Shown in pieces: positions 36,080 to 43,996 of a DNA stretch of 64,000 nucleotides. The DNA comes from Nocardia harenae NBRC 108248. Lineage in GTDB: Bacteria; Actinomycetota; Actinomycetes; Mycobacteriales; Mycobacteriaceae. The stretch lies in the NCBI RefSeq assembly GCF_001612885.1, contig NZ_BDBH01000014.1:62001-126000 (forward strand). Reading direction: 5' to 3'. Each line of letters begins with the position of its first letter. Position 1 is the stretch's first letter. The notes below the pieces were generated by a model. It searched no databases. It had not been told where the DNA came from and was given only the letters and a program-made list of their open reading frames with translations. Position numbers and translations under genes: made by a program.

Positions 36080-37069
36080 ATGAACGTCATCGACAGACAA
36101 CGTCCGATCGGGTCGGGTTTCGGCGCGGCGTCCACCGCCGCCGACGTTCTGGCCGGTATCGACTTGAACGGGCGCACCGCCGTCGTCACCGGCGGCCACA
36201 AGGGGCTGGGGCTCGAAACCACCCGCGCCCTGGCCCTCGCGGGCGCCGAGGTCGTGGTCGCGTGCCGCGATCCCGCGGCGGCCTCGTCCTCATATGCTGG
36301 CCTGGACCGCGTGAAGGCGTGGGCTCTCGACCTCATGGACCCCGGCTCCGTCCGGCGGTTCGCCGACCGCTATCGCCGTTCCGGGCGTCCCCTGCACATG
36401 CTGATCAACAACGCCGGCATCGGCGGCGGGAAGCACATTCGCGACGCCCGCGGATACGAGGCTCAGTTCGCCACCAATCACCTGGGGCACTTCCAGCTGA
36501 CCAACGAGTTGCTGCCCGCGCTGCTCGCCGCTGAGGGTGCGCGCGTGGTCGGGGTATCGGCCTGGGGACATCACCTGTCCGACATCCGGTGGCACGACCC
36601 GCATTTCGAGACCGAATACGACGAGCGAGCAGCCTACGGTCAGTCCAAGACAGCCATCGCGCTGTTCGCCGTCGAACTCGATCGGAGGTGGTCCGGCGAC
36701 GGTATCCGCGGGTACGCCGTACATCCGGGCCACATCATCTCGACATCGCTGGGTTCCGCGATGACTCTCGACGAACGGCGGGCGATGAAGATGGTCGATG
36801 AGAACGACGAACTCGTCATCGATCCGAGCCGAGACCTGAAGACACCCGCACAGGGCGCCGCCACGCAGATCTTCGCGGCCACCACCCCGCTACTGGACGG
36901 AATCGGCGGTGTCTACCTGGCCGACAACGATATCGCGCCGGTGGAGCCGGACGCGACCCCGATCGGTGACGGCGACGAACCGACCGGCGCGTACACCAAC
37001 GTCGCCGGTTATGCCGTCGATCCCGAATCGGCGCTGCGCCTGTGGGAACTCAGCGAGCGGCTGATCTGA
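36080..37069 (+). CDS. SDR family oxidoreductase (protochlorophyllide reductase-like subgroup)
   Basis: A 329-residue SDR with AVVTGGHKGLGLETTRALALAGAEVVVACR, LINNAGIGGG, TNHLGHFQLTNELLPALL and YxxxK in RAAYGQSKTAIALF. The extra C-terminal part (residues 250-329) is usual in the POR/retinol-dehydrogenase-like subgroup. ATG 36080 follows AGGCGGG, 46 bases after the hydrolase, so it is the third gene of an SDR-MBL-SDR operon. The substrate is unknown. Confidence 0.85.
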   Translation: MNVIDRQRPIGSGFGAASTAADVLAGIDLNGRTAVVTGGHKGLGLETTRALALAGAEVVVACRDPAAASSSYAGLDRVKAWALDLMDPGSVRRFADRYRRSGRPLHMLINNAGIGGGKHIRDARGYEAQFATNHLGHFQLTNELLPALLAAEGARVVGVSAWGHHLSDIRWHDPHFETEYDERAAYGQSKTAIALFAVELDRRWSGDGIRGYAVHPGHIISTSLGSAMTLDERRAMKMVDENDELVIDPSRDLKTPAQGAATQIFAATTPLLDGIGGVYLADNDIAPVEPDATPIGDGDEPTGAYTNVAGYAVDPESALRLWELSERLI

Positions 37070-37153
37070 GCGACTGCGCTTCTCGAATCGACATCCGCAC
37101 GGGGCGGCACGCGAGCACGTGCCGCCCCGGATCCGACTCGAGACCGCGCGGTA

Positions 37154-37969
37154 TCAGGAGACCAGCTCCGCGCTGCGATCCCACAGCTGGCTCGCGAGTC
37201 GCGCGTCGTCGGCCTGGGGGTTGGTGTCGGCGGGCTTGCGCTTGGTGTAGTACTGCCCGGGTTCCCAGGTGGCGCCGGGCTCTTCGGCGATGAGCCAGTT
37301 GAGGGTGTCGGCTCCCTTTTCCGGAGAGATCAACGACCACTTGAGGGCTCGGTAGATGAAACCGATGGGGCTCTTGGAGTAGCTGCCGAAGCTGCTGGAC
37401 ACGTTGCCGGGGTGGAATGCGGCCGCGGAGATTCCGGCGGCGCGGTAGCGGCGATCGAGTTCGCGGGTGAACAGGATATTGGCGAGCTTGGAATTGCCGT
37501 ACGCCTTCATCGGAGAGTACTTGCGAGCGTTCTGCAGATCGTCGAGGTCGATATGGCCGAACGCCTTCGCACCGACGCTCGCGGTCTGGATCACCTTCGC
37601 CGAGCTCGCGGTCAGGGTGGGCAGCAGGATCGTGGTGAGCAGGAACGAACCGAGGTGGTTGACCTGGAAGGTCCGCTCGTTGCCGTCGACGGTGAGTTCG
37701 CGCGGGCCCATAAGTCCACCGGCGTTGTTGGCCAGCACGTCGATGCGCGGGTACCTGGACAGTAGCGTCTCTCCGAGTGCGCGGACCTGGTCGAGTTCCG
37801 AATAGTCCGCGACGTGATAATCGATGCCGAGTTCCTCCCCGATCTCCTTCGCCTTGGCGGCTTGGTGACCGGTGATCACGACCTGGTGGCCCTGGCCGAC
37901 GGCGTGGCGAGCCGCGGCGGCGCCGATGCCGTCGCTGCCTCCGGTGATCAGGACAATCTTTCGGCTCAC
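37154..37969 (-). CDS. SDR family oxidoreductase, close paralog of the 34322 gene
   Basis: A 271-residue enzyme almost collinear with its paralog: VLITGGSDGIGAAAARHAV, DYSELDQVRALGETL, NNAGGLMG, IQTASVGAKAF and YxxxK in KAYGNSKLANI. GTG 37969 aligns with the paralog start and follows AGGAG. ATG codons up to 38044 are possible but would push the gene into a dyad at 38042-38065 that looks like its operator. It is convergent with the SDR-MBL-SDR operon, so the duplicated gene is inverted. Confidence 0.85.
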   Translation of the reverse strand: MSRKIVLITGGSDGIGAAAARHAVGQGHQVVITGHQAAKAKEIGEELGIDYHVADYSELDQVRALGETLLSRYPRIDVLANNAGGLMGPRELTVDGNERTFQVNHLGSFLLTTILLPTLTASSAKVIQTASVGAKAFGHIDLDDLQNARKYSPMKAYGNSKLANILFTRELDRRYRAAGISAAAFHPGNVSSSFGSYSKSPIGFIYRALKWSLISPEKGADTLNWLIAEEPGATWEPGQYYTKRKPADTNPQADDARLASQLWDRSAELVS

Positions 37970-38327
37970 GAGTTCTCTGCTCCTGGTATCGGGATCGGCC
38001 CCGGAAGGACTCCGATTGCCGGTCATCCGGGAGATATGGCCCACTATGTCTCACGTGTCATAGTGCGTCAAACCCCGTGGTTCGAGCCGAGCCCTCGGGC
38101 GGAAAGGGCGCGACGCCGTAGCGACCGGGCTCGGCCTCGAGGGGCGAGTTCGGTGAGCGCGAAGGTCGCCCGGGTCGGGTCACCGGGTTCTGTCGTTAGT
38201 GGCACAATGCGCCAAGAAGCCGATCCGGTAGCACGCTCCCCGTGCGCCCACCGATCGAACGACCTTCTCTCGCGCACGACGAACACCCGTGACCCGGCCG
38301 GACGGGAGGGAAGTCGGCTCCGGCCGG
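37970..38327. other. Intergenic region with a dyad (CACTATG / CATAGTG)
   Basis: No gene is seen. CACTATG (38042-38048) and CATAGTG (38059-38065) form an inverted repeat with a 10-base spacer upstream of the SDR gene, possibly an operator. A weaker imperfect dyad, TGGCACAATGCGCCA, lies at 38200-38214. The rest is unremarkable GC-rich sequence. Confidence 0.5.
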
Positions 38328-39113
38328 TCAGCGCACCAGGCAGCCGATGCTGCGGCGCAGCGGAAGGCCGCGACCTTCGAGGGCGTGCAGGAAACCGTGG
38401 CCGCGGCGAGCACCGAGCGCGGGATCGGTCCCGGCCAGCGCGGGGACGTAGGTCGCCGCCCCCGCGATCGATTCGCCGACCAGCGCCCAGAACCGGCGCG
38501 GGGTCAGCCCGGCGCAGGTGCTCAGCGCATCCAGCACCAGCTCCAGCGCGGGCTCGCAGCGATGCGCCAGCCACAGGAACATGGCCTCCTCGCAGGGCAG
38601 CGCGATCGCGCCGGACTCCCGGGCGATCCGATCCCCGTCCAGCACCCGGATCGTGGTGTCGGAGAGCCCGGCCCAGTCGATCCCGCCGTCGTTGTCGGTG
38701 TGGATCCACAGGTTCTCCAGCCCGGGATCCCAGGCCCGCTCATCGGCGACCAGCGCCGCGGTCACCCGCCCCACCACCGCGTGGATCAGCGCCGTCGCCA
38801 CCACCTCGGCCGCGACCTCGCTGCTCACCATCTCCGCGGCGTGCCGCCGGTACATGACCTCGATCCGCCCCTCCCGGAGCCCGTCGGCCAGCCGCCACCA
38901 CCGCCGCTTGCCCTGATCGGCCATGGCGGCGACGGCGTAGACCCGCGGGTGTTCGGGTTGCAGTGCGCGCAGCCGGTTCCCGACCCGCGCGAACGCCTGC
39001 TCCGGCCGCCGCGGGCTACCGGGCGTCCACTGCTCGAAGCCGATCTCCCTGCGCCGCAGCCCCGCACTCCGAAGACCGTCGGACAGGCAGCGGTCGGACA
39101 TGATCTCGGTCAT
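38328..39113 (-). CDS. FhuF-like protein lacking the C-terminal iron-sulfur cysteines (tentative)
   Basis: A 261-residue protein, divergent from the iron ABC transporter with an iron box between them. The segment LWLAHRCEPALELVLDALST, then GLTPRRFWALVGESIAGAA, follows the FhuF-family pattern of a long helix before a W-x-x-V-x-x-x-x-A-G helix. The ending LPLRRSIGCLVR sits where FhuF has R-R-S-C-C and then more cysteines for a 2Fe-2S cluster. Only one cysteine remains and the chain stops. It could be a degenerate siderophore-iron reductase or an unrelated protein. AGGAGG lies 4 bases before the ATG. Confidence 0.5.
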   Translation of the reverse strand: MTEIMSDRCLSDGLRSAGLRRREIGFEQWTPGSPRRPEQAFARVGNRLRALQPEHPRVYAVAAMADQGKRRWWRLADGLREGRIEVMYRRHAAEMVSSEVAAEVVATALIHAVVGRVTAALVADERAWDPGLENLWIHTDNDGGIDWAGLSDTTIRVLDGDRIARESGAIALPCEEAMFLWLAHRCEPALELVLDALSTCAGLTPRRFWALVGESIAGAATYVPALAGTDPALGARRGHGFLHALEGRGLPLRRSIGCLVR

Positions 39114-39174
39114 CGGACCTCCTCGGCGCGAACCCGGCGACAAGCGGGCTCCGGAAACTGGGCGTATCTCAAAG

Positions 39175-39193
39175 ATAGGTTAGGCTTACCAGA
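39175..39193. promoter_or_regulatory. IdeR/DtxR-type iron box
   Basis: ATAGGTTAGGCTTACCAGA matches about 14 of 19 positions of the IdeR consensus. It lies between the FhuF-like gene (start 39113) and the FecCD permease (start 39240), so one box can serve both divergent promoters. Confidence 0.75.
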
Positions 39194-39239
39194 CTTGTCG
39201 GTACTTGCACCACCGTTGAAGCAGGAGAGAATTTTCGCC

Positions 39240-40280
39240 GTGACCGGACTCCCCTCCCTCGCACGGCGCCGCCGCACCGGCCTCCTGGTCCTGCTCGCCC
39301 TGCTCGCGGTCGCCGCCGTCGCAGGCATCGCGGTCGGCACCCGCTTCCTCGACCCGCTCACGGTGTATCGCGCGGTCCGGGACGCACTCACCTGCCCCGG
39401 CGGCCCGTTCAGCTGCCCGGCGGGCTCCACCGAGGCCGAGATCGTGCGCGGGCTGCGCTTCCCGCGCACGGTGCTCGCGCTCTTCGCCGGCTGCGCGCTC
39501 GGCGTCGCGGGCGCGCTGGTGCAGGGCTACACCCGCAATCCGCTGGCCGACGCCGGGCTGCTCGGACTGAACGCGGGCGCCGCCTTCCTGGCCGCGCTCG
39601 CCGTCTACCTCTTCGCCTTCACCGCGCCGGAGCAGTACATCTGGTTCGCCTTCGCGGGTGCGCTGCTGGCCGGGCTCGCGGTCTTCGCCGCCTCCTCGGC
39701 GGGCGGCGCGAGCCCGCTCACCCTGGTGCTGGCCGGGGCGGCCATGACCGCCTTCCTGCAGGCCATGACGAATGCCGTGGTCCTCCTGGACGCCACCGCG
39801 CTCGACACCTACCGCTTCTGGGTGGTCGGCACCGTGGCGGGCCGGGACGCCGAGGTCTTCTGGCAGGTCGCCCCCTTCCTGCTGGCCGGGCTGGTGCTGG
39901 CCGCGATCGCCGCGCCGGGGCTGAACCTGCTGAGCCTGGGCGACGACGTCGCGCGCGGGCTCGGCGTCGACGTCACCCGCAACCGCGCGCTCGGCTTCGC
40001 CGCGGTGGTGGTGCTCTGCGGCGCGGCCACCGCGGCGGTCGGGCCGATCTCCTTCCTCGGCCTGGTGGTGCCGCATCTGGCGCGGGTCTTCACCGGGCCG
40101 GACTACCGGCTGCTGCTGCCCTGGTCCGGGCTGCTCGGCGCGCTGGTGCTGCTCACCGCCGATATCCTGGGCCGGGTGGTGGCCCGGCCCGGCGAGCTCC
40201 AGGTCGGCGTGATGCTGGCGGCGGTCGGCGCGCCCTTCTTCGTCCTGCTGGTCCGGCGCCGGAAGCTGGTGAGCCTGTGA
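39240..40280 (+). CDS. Iron-siderophore ABC transporter permease (FecCD/FepD-like)
   Basis: A 346-residue BtuCD-type permease of about nine to ten membrane segments. ALGVAGALVQGYTRNPLADAGLLGLNAGA is the hallmark of the FecCD family, and the later VGPISFLGLVVPHLARVFTGPDYRLLLPWS is also conserved. GTG 39240 is taken as start, with AGGAG 12 bases upstream; the longer frame is antisense to the FhuF-like gene. It is first of three coupled genes importing a ferric siderophore or haem-type substrate. No binding protein gene is seen. Confidence 0.92.
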   Translation: MTGLPSLARRRRTGLLVLLALLAVAAVAGIAVGTRFLDPLTVYRAVRDALTCPGGPFSCPAGSTEAEIVRGLRFPRTVLALFAGCALGVAGALVQGYTRNPLADAGLLGLNAGAAFLAALAVYLFAFTAPEQYIWFAFAGALLAGLAVFAASSAGGASPLTLVLAGAAMTAFLQAMTNAVVLLDATALDTYRFWVVGTVAGRDAEVFWQVAPFLLAGLVLAAIAAPGLNLLSLGDDVARGLGVDVTRNRALGFAAVVVLCGAATAAVGPISFLGLVVPHLARVFTGPDYRLLLPWSGLLGALVLLTADILGRVVARPGELQVGVMLAAVGAPFFVLLVRRRKLVSL

Positions 40281-41392
40281 GCATCTCCGCACCGCACGAC
40301 CCGAAGCTGGCGAAGCGGAACCTGCGCGCGGTGCGCAGGCCGCTGCGTGCCAGGCGCTTCTCCACGGTCGTCCGGCCCGCGCTGCTGCTCACCGTCTTGG
40401 CGCTGAGCGTGCTGCTGCTGGTGCTGTTCTGCCTGGACATCGCGGTCGGCGAGACCACGCTGCCGCTGGGCCGGGTGCTCGACGTGCTGTCCGGGGGCGG
40501 CACCCGCTCGCAGCGCTTCATCGTTCTCGACTCCCGGCTGCCGCGCGCGCTCACCGCGGTGGTGGTCGGCGCGGCGCTCGGGCTTGCGGGCGCGCTCTCC
40601 CAGTCGATCCTGCACAACCCGCTGGCCAGCCCGGACATCCTCGGCATCACCTCGGGTGCGGGGCTCGGGGCGGTGGCGGTCGTGGTCGGCACCGGCGGCG
40701 CCACCGGGCTGCTCGCCACGCTCGGCACGCCGCTGGCGGCGCTGGCGGGCGGGCTGCTCACCGCCGTCGCCATCTACCTGCTCGCCTGGGGGCGCAGCGC
40801 CGCGGGCGAGCGCGGCGCCACCGGGCTGCGGCTGGTGCTCATCGGCATCGGCGTCAATGCCTTCCTGCTCTCGGCGATCAGCTTCATGCTGACCCGCGCC
40901 GACCTGGAGGTGGCGACGCGGGCGCAGCTCTGGCTCACCGGCTCGGTGAGCAATACCGACACCGGCAAGCTGGTCCCGGTCGCGATCGTCACCGGCGTGC
41001 TGCTGGTCGTCGCCGCCGGCTCCGCGCGCACCCTCGCGGTGCTGCGGATGGACGCCGAGACCACCCGCGGCCTCGGCGTCCGGATCCAGGCGCAGCAGGC
41101 GCTGCTGATCGGCGTCGCGGTGCTGGCGGCGGCGATGGCCACCGCCGTCGCCGGGCCGATCGGCTTCGTCGCGCTGGCCGCGCCGCAGCTGGCCCGCAGG
41201 CTGCTGCGCACCCCCGGCGAGCCGGTGCTCGCCTCGGCGCTGGCCGGCGCGATCCTGGTGGTCGGCTCGGACATCGTGGCCCGCACCCTGGTCCCGGTCG
41301 ACCTGCCGGTCGGCATCGTGACGGCGGCGCTGGGCGGGCCGTTCCTGCTGTTGTTGCTCGTGCGGATGAATCGGAAGGCCACCGTCTCATGA
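40277..41392 (+). CDS. Iron-siderophore ABC transporter permease (FecCD/FepG-like)
   Basis: A 371-residue second permease. ALGLAGALSQSILHNPLASPDILGITSGAGLGAV and GPIGFVALAAPQLARRLL mark the family. An arginine-rich cytosolic N-terminus of about 30 residues precedes the first helix. GTG 40277 overlaps the upstream stop as GTGA. It pairs with the first permease as a heterodimer. Confidence 0.92.
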   Translation: MSISAPHDPKLAKRNLRAVRRPLRARRFSTVVRPALLLTVLALSVLLLVLFCLDIAVGETTLPLGRVLDVLSGGGTRSQRFIVLDSRLPRALTAVVVGAALGLAGALSQSILHNPLASPDILGITSGAGLGAVAVVVGTGGATGLLATLGTPLAALAGGLLTAVAIYLLAWGRSAAGERGATGLRLVLIGIGVNAFLLSAISFMLTRADLEVATRAQLWLTGSVSNTDTGKLVPVAIVTGVLLVVAAGSARTLAVLRMDAETTRGLGVRIQAQQALLIGVAVLAAAMATAVAGPIGFVALAAPQLARRLLRTPGEPVLASALAGAILVVGSDIVARTLVPVDLPVGIVTAALGGPFLLLLLVRMNRKATVS

Positions 41393-42240
41393 CCAGCGCT
41401 GAACACCACCTCACCGCCGAGGCGGTCACCCTCGGGTACGGCGATCGGGTGATCGTCGACGGGCTGAGCCTGGAGATCGCGCCCGGTGTCGTCACCACCG
41501 TGATCGGGCCGAACGGCTGCGGCAAGTCGACGCTGCTGCGCTCGCTGGGGCGGCTGCTGCGGCCGAGCGCCGGGCAGGTGGTGCTGGACGGCAAGGCCAT
41601 CTCGGCCATGCGCACGAAGGACGTCGCGCGGATCGTCGGCATGCTGCCGCAGACCCCGATCGCCCCGGAGGGGCTCACCGTCGCCGACCTGGTGGCGCGC
41701 GGGCGGCACCCGCACCAGTCCTGGATCCAGCAGTGGTCGGCAGGCGACGAGGACGCGGTCGCCGTCGCGCTCGCCCAGACCGGCATCGCCGACCTCGCCG
41801 ACCGCCCGCTCGACGAGCTCTCCGGCGGCCAGCGCCAGCGCGCCTGGATCTCCATGGCGCTGGCCCAGGGCACCGACATCCTGCTGCTCGACGAGCCGAC
41901 CACCTACCTCGACCTCGCGCACTCGCTCGAGGTGCTCGACCTGGTGGACCGGCTGCACGACGACTTCGGCCGCACCGTGGTCATGGTGCTGCACGACCTG
42001 AACCTCGCGATCCGCTACAGCGATCGGCTGGTGGTGATGGCCGCGGGCCGGATCGTGGCGCAGGGCGCCCCCGCCGAGATCGTCACCCCCGAGCTGCTGC
42101 GCGAGGTCTTCCGGCTGGAGGCCACGGTGCTGGACGACCCGATGTCCGGCCGGCCGCTCGTGGTGCCGATCGGCACCAGGCACGTGCACGGCAAGCCGGG
42201 CGCCGACATCCCGGCGAAGACCGACGCGTACCCCGGGTGA
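41389..42240 (+). CDS. Iron-siderophore ABC transporter ATP-binding protein (FepC/FecE-like)
   Basis: A 283-residue ATPase with Walker A GPNGCGKSTLLRSLG, Q-loop LPQTPIAPEG, signature LDELSGGQRQRAWISMAL, Walker B ILLLDEPTTYLDL and the H-loop VMVLHDLNLAIRYSD. It overlaps the second permease by 4 bases (ATGA). It completes the membrane part of the importer; the solute-binding lipoprotein must come from elsewhere. Confidence 0.94.
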   Translation: MTSAEHHLTAEAVTLGYGDRVIVDGLSLEIAPGVVTTVIGPNGCGKSTLLRSLGRLLRPSAGQVVLDGKAISAMRTKDVARIVGMLPQTPIAPEGLTVADLVARGRHPHQSWIQQWSAGDEDAVAVALAQTGIADLADRPLDELSGGQRQRAWISMALAQGTDILLLDEPTTYLDLAHSLEVLDLVDRLHDDFGRTVVMVLHDLNLAIRYSDRLVVMAAGRIVAQGAPAEIVTPELLREVFRLEATVLDDPMSGRPLVVPIGTRHVHGKPGADIPAKTDAYPG

Positions 42241-42267
42241 TCGATCCCACACCAGTTATTCCTTGGT

Positions 42268-42284
42268 TACGACACCCTGTAGTA
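42268..42284. promoter_or_regulatory. BlaI-type operator
   Basis: TACGACA-CCC-TGTAGTA: arms match at 6 of 7 positions and contain the TACNACA/TGTAGTA half-site typical of BlaI/MecI operators. It lies 35 bases before the blaI-like ATG. TAGAAT at 42306-42311, 8 bases before the ATG, could be the -10 element of a nearly leaderless transcript. Confidence 0.6.
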
Positions 42285-42318
42285 CGCCTTCGTGTCGTTG
42301 AGTCCCTAGAATCGAGGG

Positions 42319-42735
42319 ATGGCAGGTCTGGGTGAACTCGAGAAAGCGGTCATGGACCAGTTGTGGTCGGCCGACGAACCGCAGACGGTACGGCAGGTGC
42401 ACGAGGCCTTGGCCGCGCGCCGCGAGCTCGCCTACACCACCGTCATGACGGTGCTGCAGCGGCTGGCGAAGAAGAACCTCGTCGTGCAGCGCCGGGACGA
42501 CCGGGCGCACCGGTACGCCCCGGTGCACACCAGGGACGAACTCGTGGCCAGCCTCATGGTCGACGCGTTGCAGCAGGCCGACGCCGCGGGCAGCCGCGCC
42601 GCCGCGCTCGTGCACTTCGTCGAGCAGGTCGGCAAGGACGAAGCGGACGCGCTGCGCGAGGCGCTCGCCAAGCTCGAGGCCGTCGACCCGCCGCAGCAGG
42701 AATCCGGGAACGACAGCGGGCCGCCGCCGCAGTAG
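42319..42735 (+). CDS. BlaI/MecI/CopY family transcriptional repressor
   Basis: A 138-residue winged-helix protein: LGELEKAVMDQLWSADEPQTVRQVHEAL, then the recognition part LAYTTVMTVLQRLAKKNLVVQ and a dimerising C-terminus. In related bacteria it represses its own operon and others until an M56 protease partner signals. The M56 gene follows 62 bases downstream. The C-terminal tail beyond residue 120 is longer than in staphylococcal BlaI. Confidence 0.92.
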   Translation: MAGLGELEKAVMDQLWSADEPQTVRQVHEALAARRELAYTTVMTVLQRLAKKNLVVQRRDDRAHRYAPVHTRDELVASLMVDALQQADAAGSRAAALVHFVEQVGKDEADALREALAKLEAVDPPQQESGNDSGPPPQ

Positions 42736-42797
42736 GCTCGACACCGGCCTCACAATGCCGTGAGCGTCCTGGTCCCACAACGCAGTGAGCTGAGTCG

Positions 42798-43736
42798 ATG
42801 AACGCAACCGCGCCGGTCTTCGCCGGTCTCGCCTTGCTTCTCGCCGGACCGGCCCCCGCCCTGCTCAGCCGGGCGCACTGGCCCTACCGCGCGCCGCGCG
42901 CCGCCCTCGTGCTCTGGCAGGCGATCGCGCTCGCCGCGGTGCTCAGCGCCTTCGGCTCCGGGCTCGCCATCGCGAGCGAGCTGCTCGTTCCTGGGCCCGA
43001 CGGCAGGCCGACCACCTCCCCCACCCGGGAGATCGACGCGCTCGGGTTCCCGCTGTGGGTCGCCTACGTCACCGTCTTCGCGCTCACCCTGCTGGTCGGG
43101 GCGCGGCTCATCTACGCGATCGTCCGGGTGGGGGTGCACACCCGGCGCAGACGGTCCAGGCACCGCATGCTGGTCGACCTGCTCGACCAGAGCGGCGACA
43201 CCCGCAGGGCCGCCGACATCCGGGTACTCGCCGCCACCGAGCCCATCGCCTACTGCCTGCCCGGGCTGCGGCAGCGAGTGGTGCTCAGCGAGGGCACGCT
43301 CACCAACCTGGACGACCCGGAGATCACCGCCATCGTCAGCCACGAGCGCTCGCACCTGCGGGCCAGGCACGACCTGGTGCTGGAGGCGTTCACCGCCGTG
43401 CACGAGGCGTTCCCCCGAGTGGTGCGCAGCAAGGCCGCGCTCGGCTCGGTGAAGCTGCTCATCGAGCTGCTCGCCGACGACTCCGCGGTCAAGGTCACCG
43501 GCCCGACCCCGCTGGCCAGGGCCCTGGTGGCCTGCGCCAAATCCACCGCGCCGCAGGGCGCGCTCGCCGCGGGCGGCCCCACCACGCTGATCCGGATCCA
43601 GCGGCTCGCTGGGCCGGGCGGCGATCCGCGGATCGCGCTCGCCGCCTACCTCGGCTCGGCCGCGATCCTGGTCGTCCCCACGCTGGCCGTAGCGGTGCCG
43701 TGGCTGGTGGAGCTGAGCCGGCTCTTCCGGAGCTGA
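42798..43736 (+). CDS. M56 family membrane metallopeptidase (BlaR1-like, no sensor domain)
   Basis: A 312-residue protein with four hydrophobic segments and the zinc motif SHERSHLRARHDLVLEAF (H-E-R-S-H). The reach of the protease domain is typical, but there is no penicillin-binding sensor domain, as is usual in actinobacterial versions. It is expected to cleave the upstream BlaI-like repressor; what it senses is unknown. The 260 bases before the helicase contain no gene. Confidence 0.9.
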   Translation: MNATAPVFAGLALLLAGPAPALLSRAHWPYRAPRAALVLWQAIALAAVLSAFGSGLAIASELLVPGPDGRPTTSPTREIDALGFPLWVAYVTVFALTLLVGARLIYAIVRVGVHTRRRRSRHRMLVDLLDQSGDTRRAADIRVLAATEPIAYCLPGLRQRVVLSEGTLTNLDDPEITAIVSHERSHLRARHDLVLEAFTAVHEAFPRVVRSKAALGSVKLLIELLADDSAVKVTGPTPLARALVACAKSTAPQGALAAGGPTTLIRIQRLAGPGGDPRIALAAYLGSAAILVVPTLAVAVPWLVELSRLFRS

Positions 43737-43996
43737 ACGAGACTCGTACCACTCGGTTCGGCTTTCCGACCATGATCGCCTATCCTGGGGGTTCCGGCCT
43801 GTCGCCGGGTCCGGCCGCGATGCACTTCCGCGATCGGCCCGGATGCGCGAGCGAGCCGGGCCAGGGCCGCCGAGCGGCGGCATTCCCTGCGGGCGGACCA
43901 TTCCGCGATATCTCGCGCCGGCCCGACGGGGTGCGCAGCAGCACCCCCCGCATCACGCGACGACACCGCCGCGTGCTCTTTCGTGAAAGGTTCTTC

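Noticed and set aside
38088..38106. Possible tRNA T-arm (GGTTCGAGCC)
   Set aside because: Only one of five stem pairs forms and no other tRNA arms are present.
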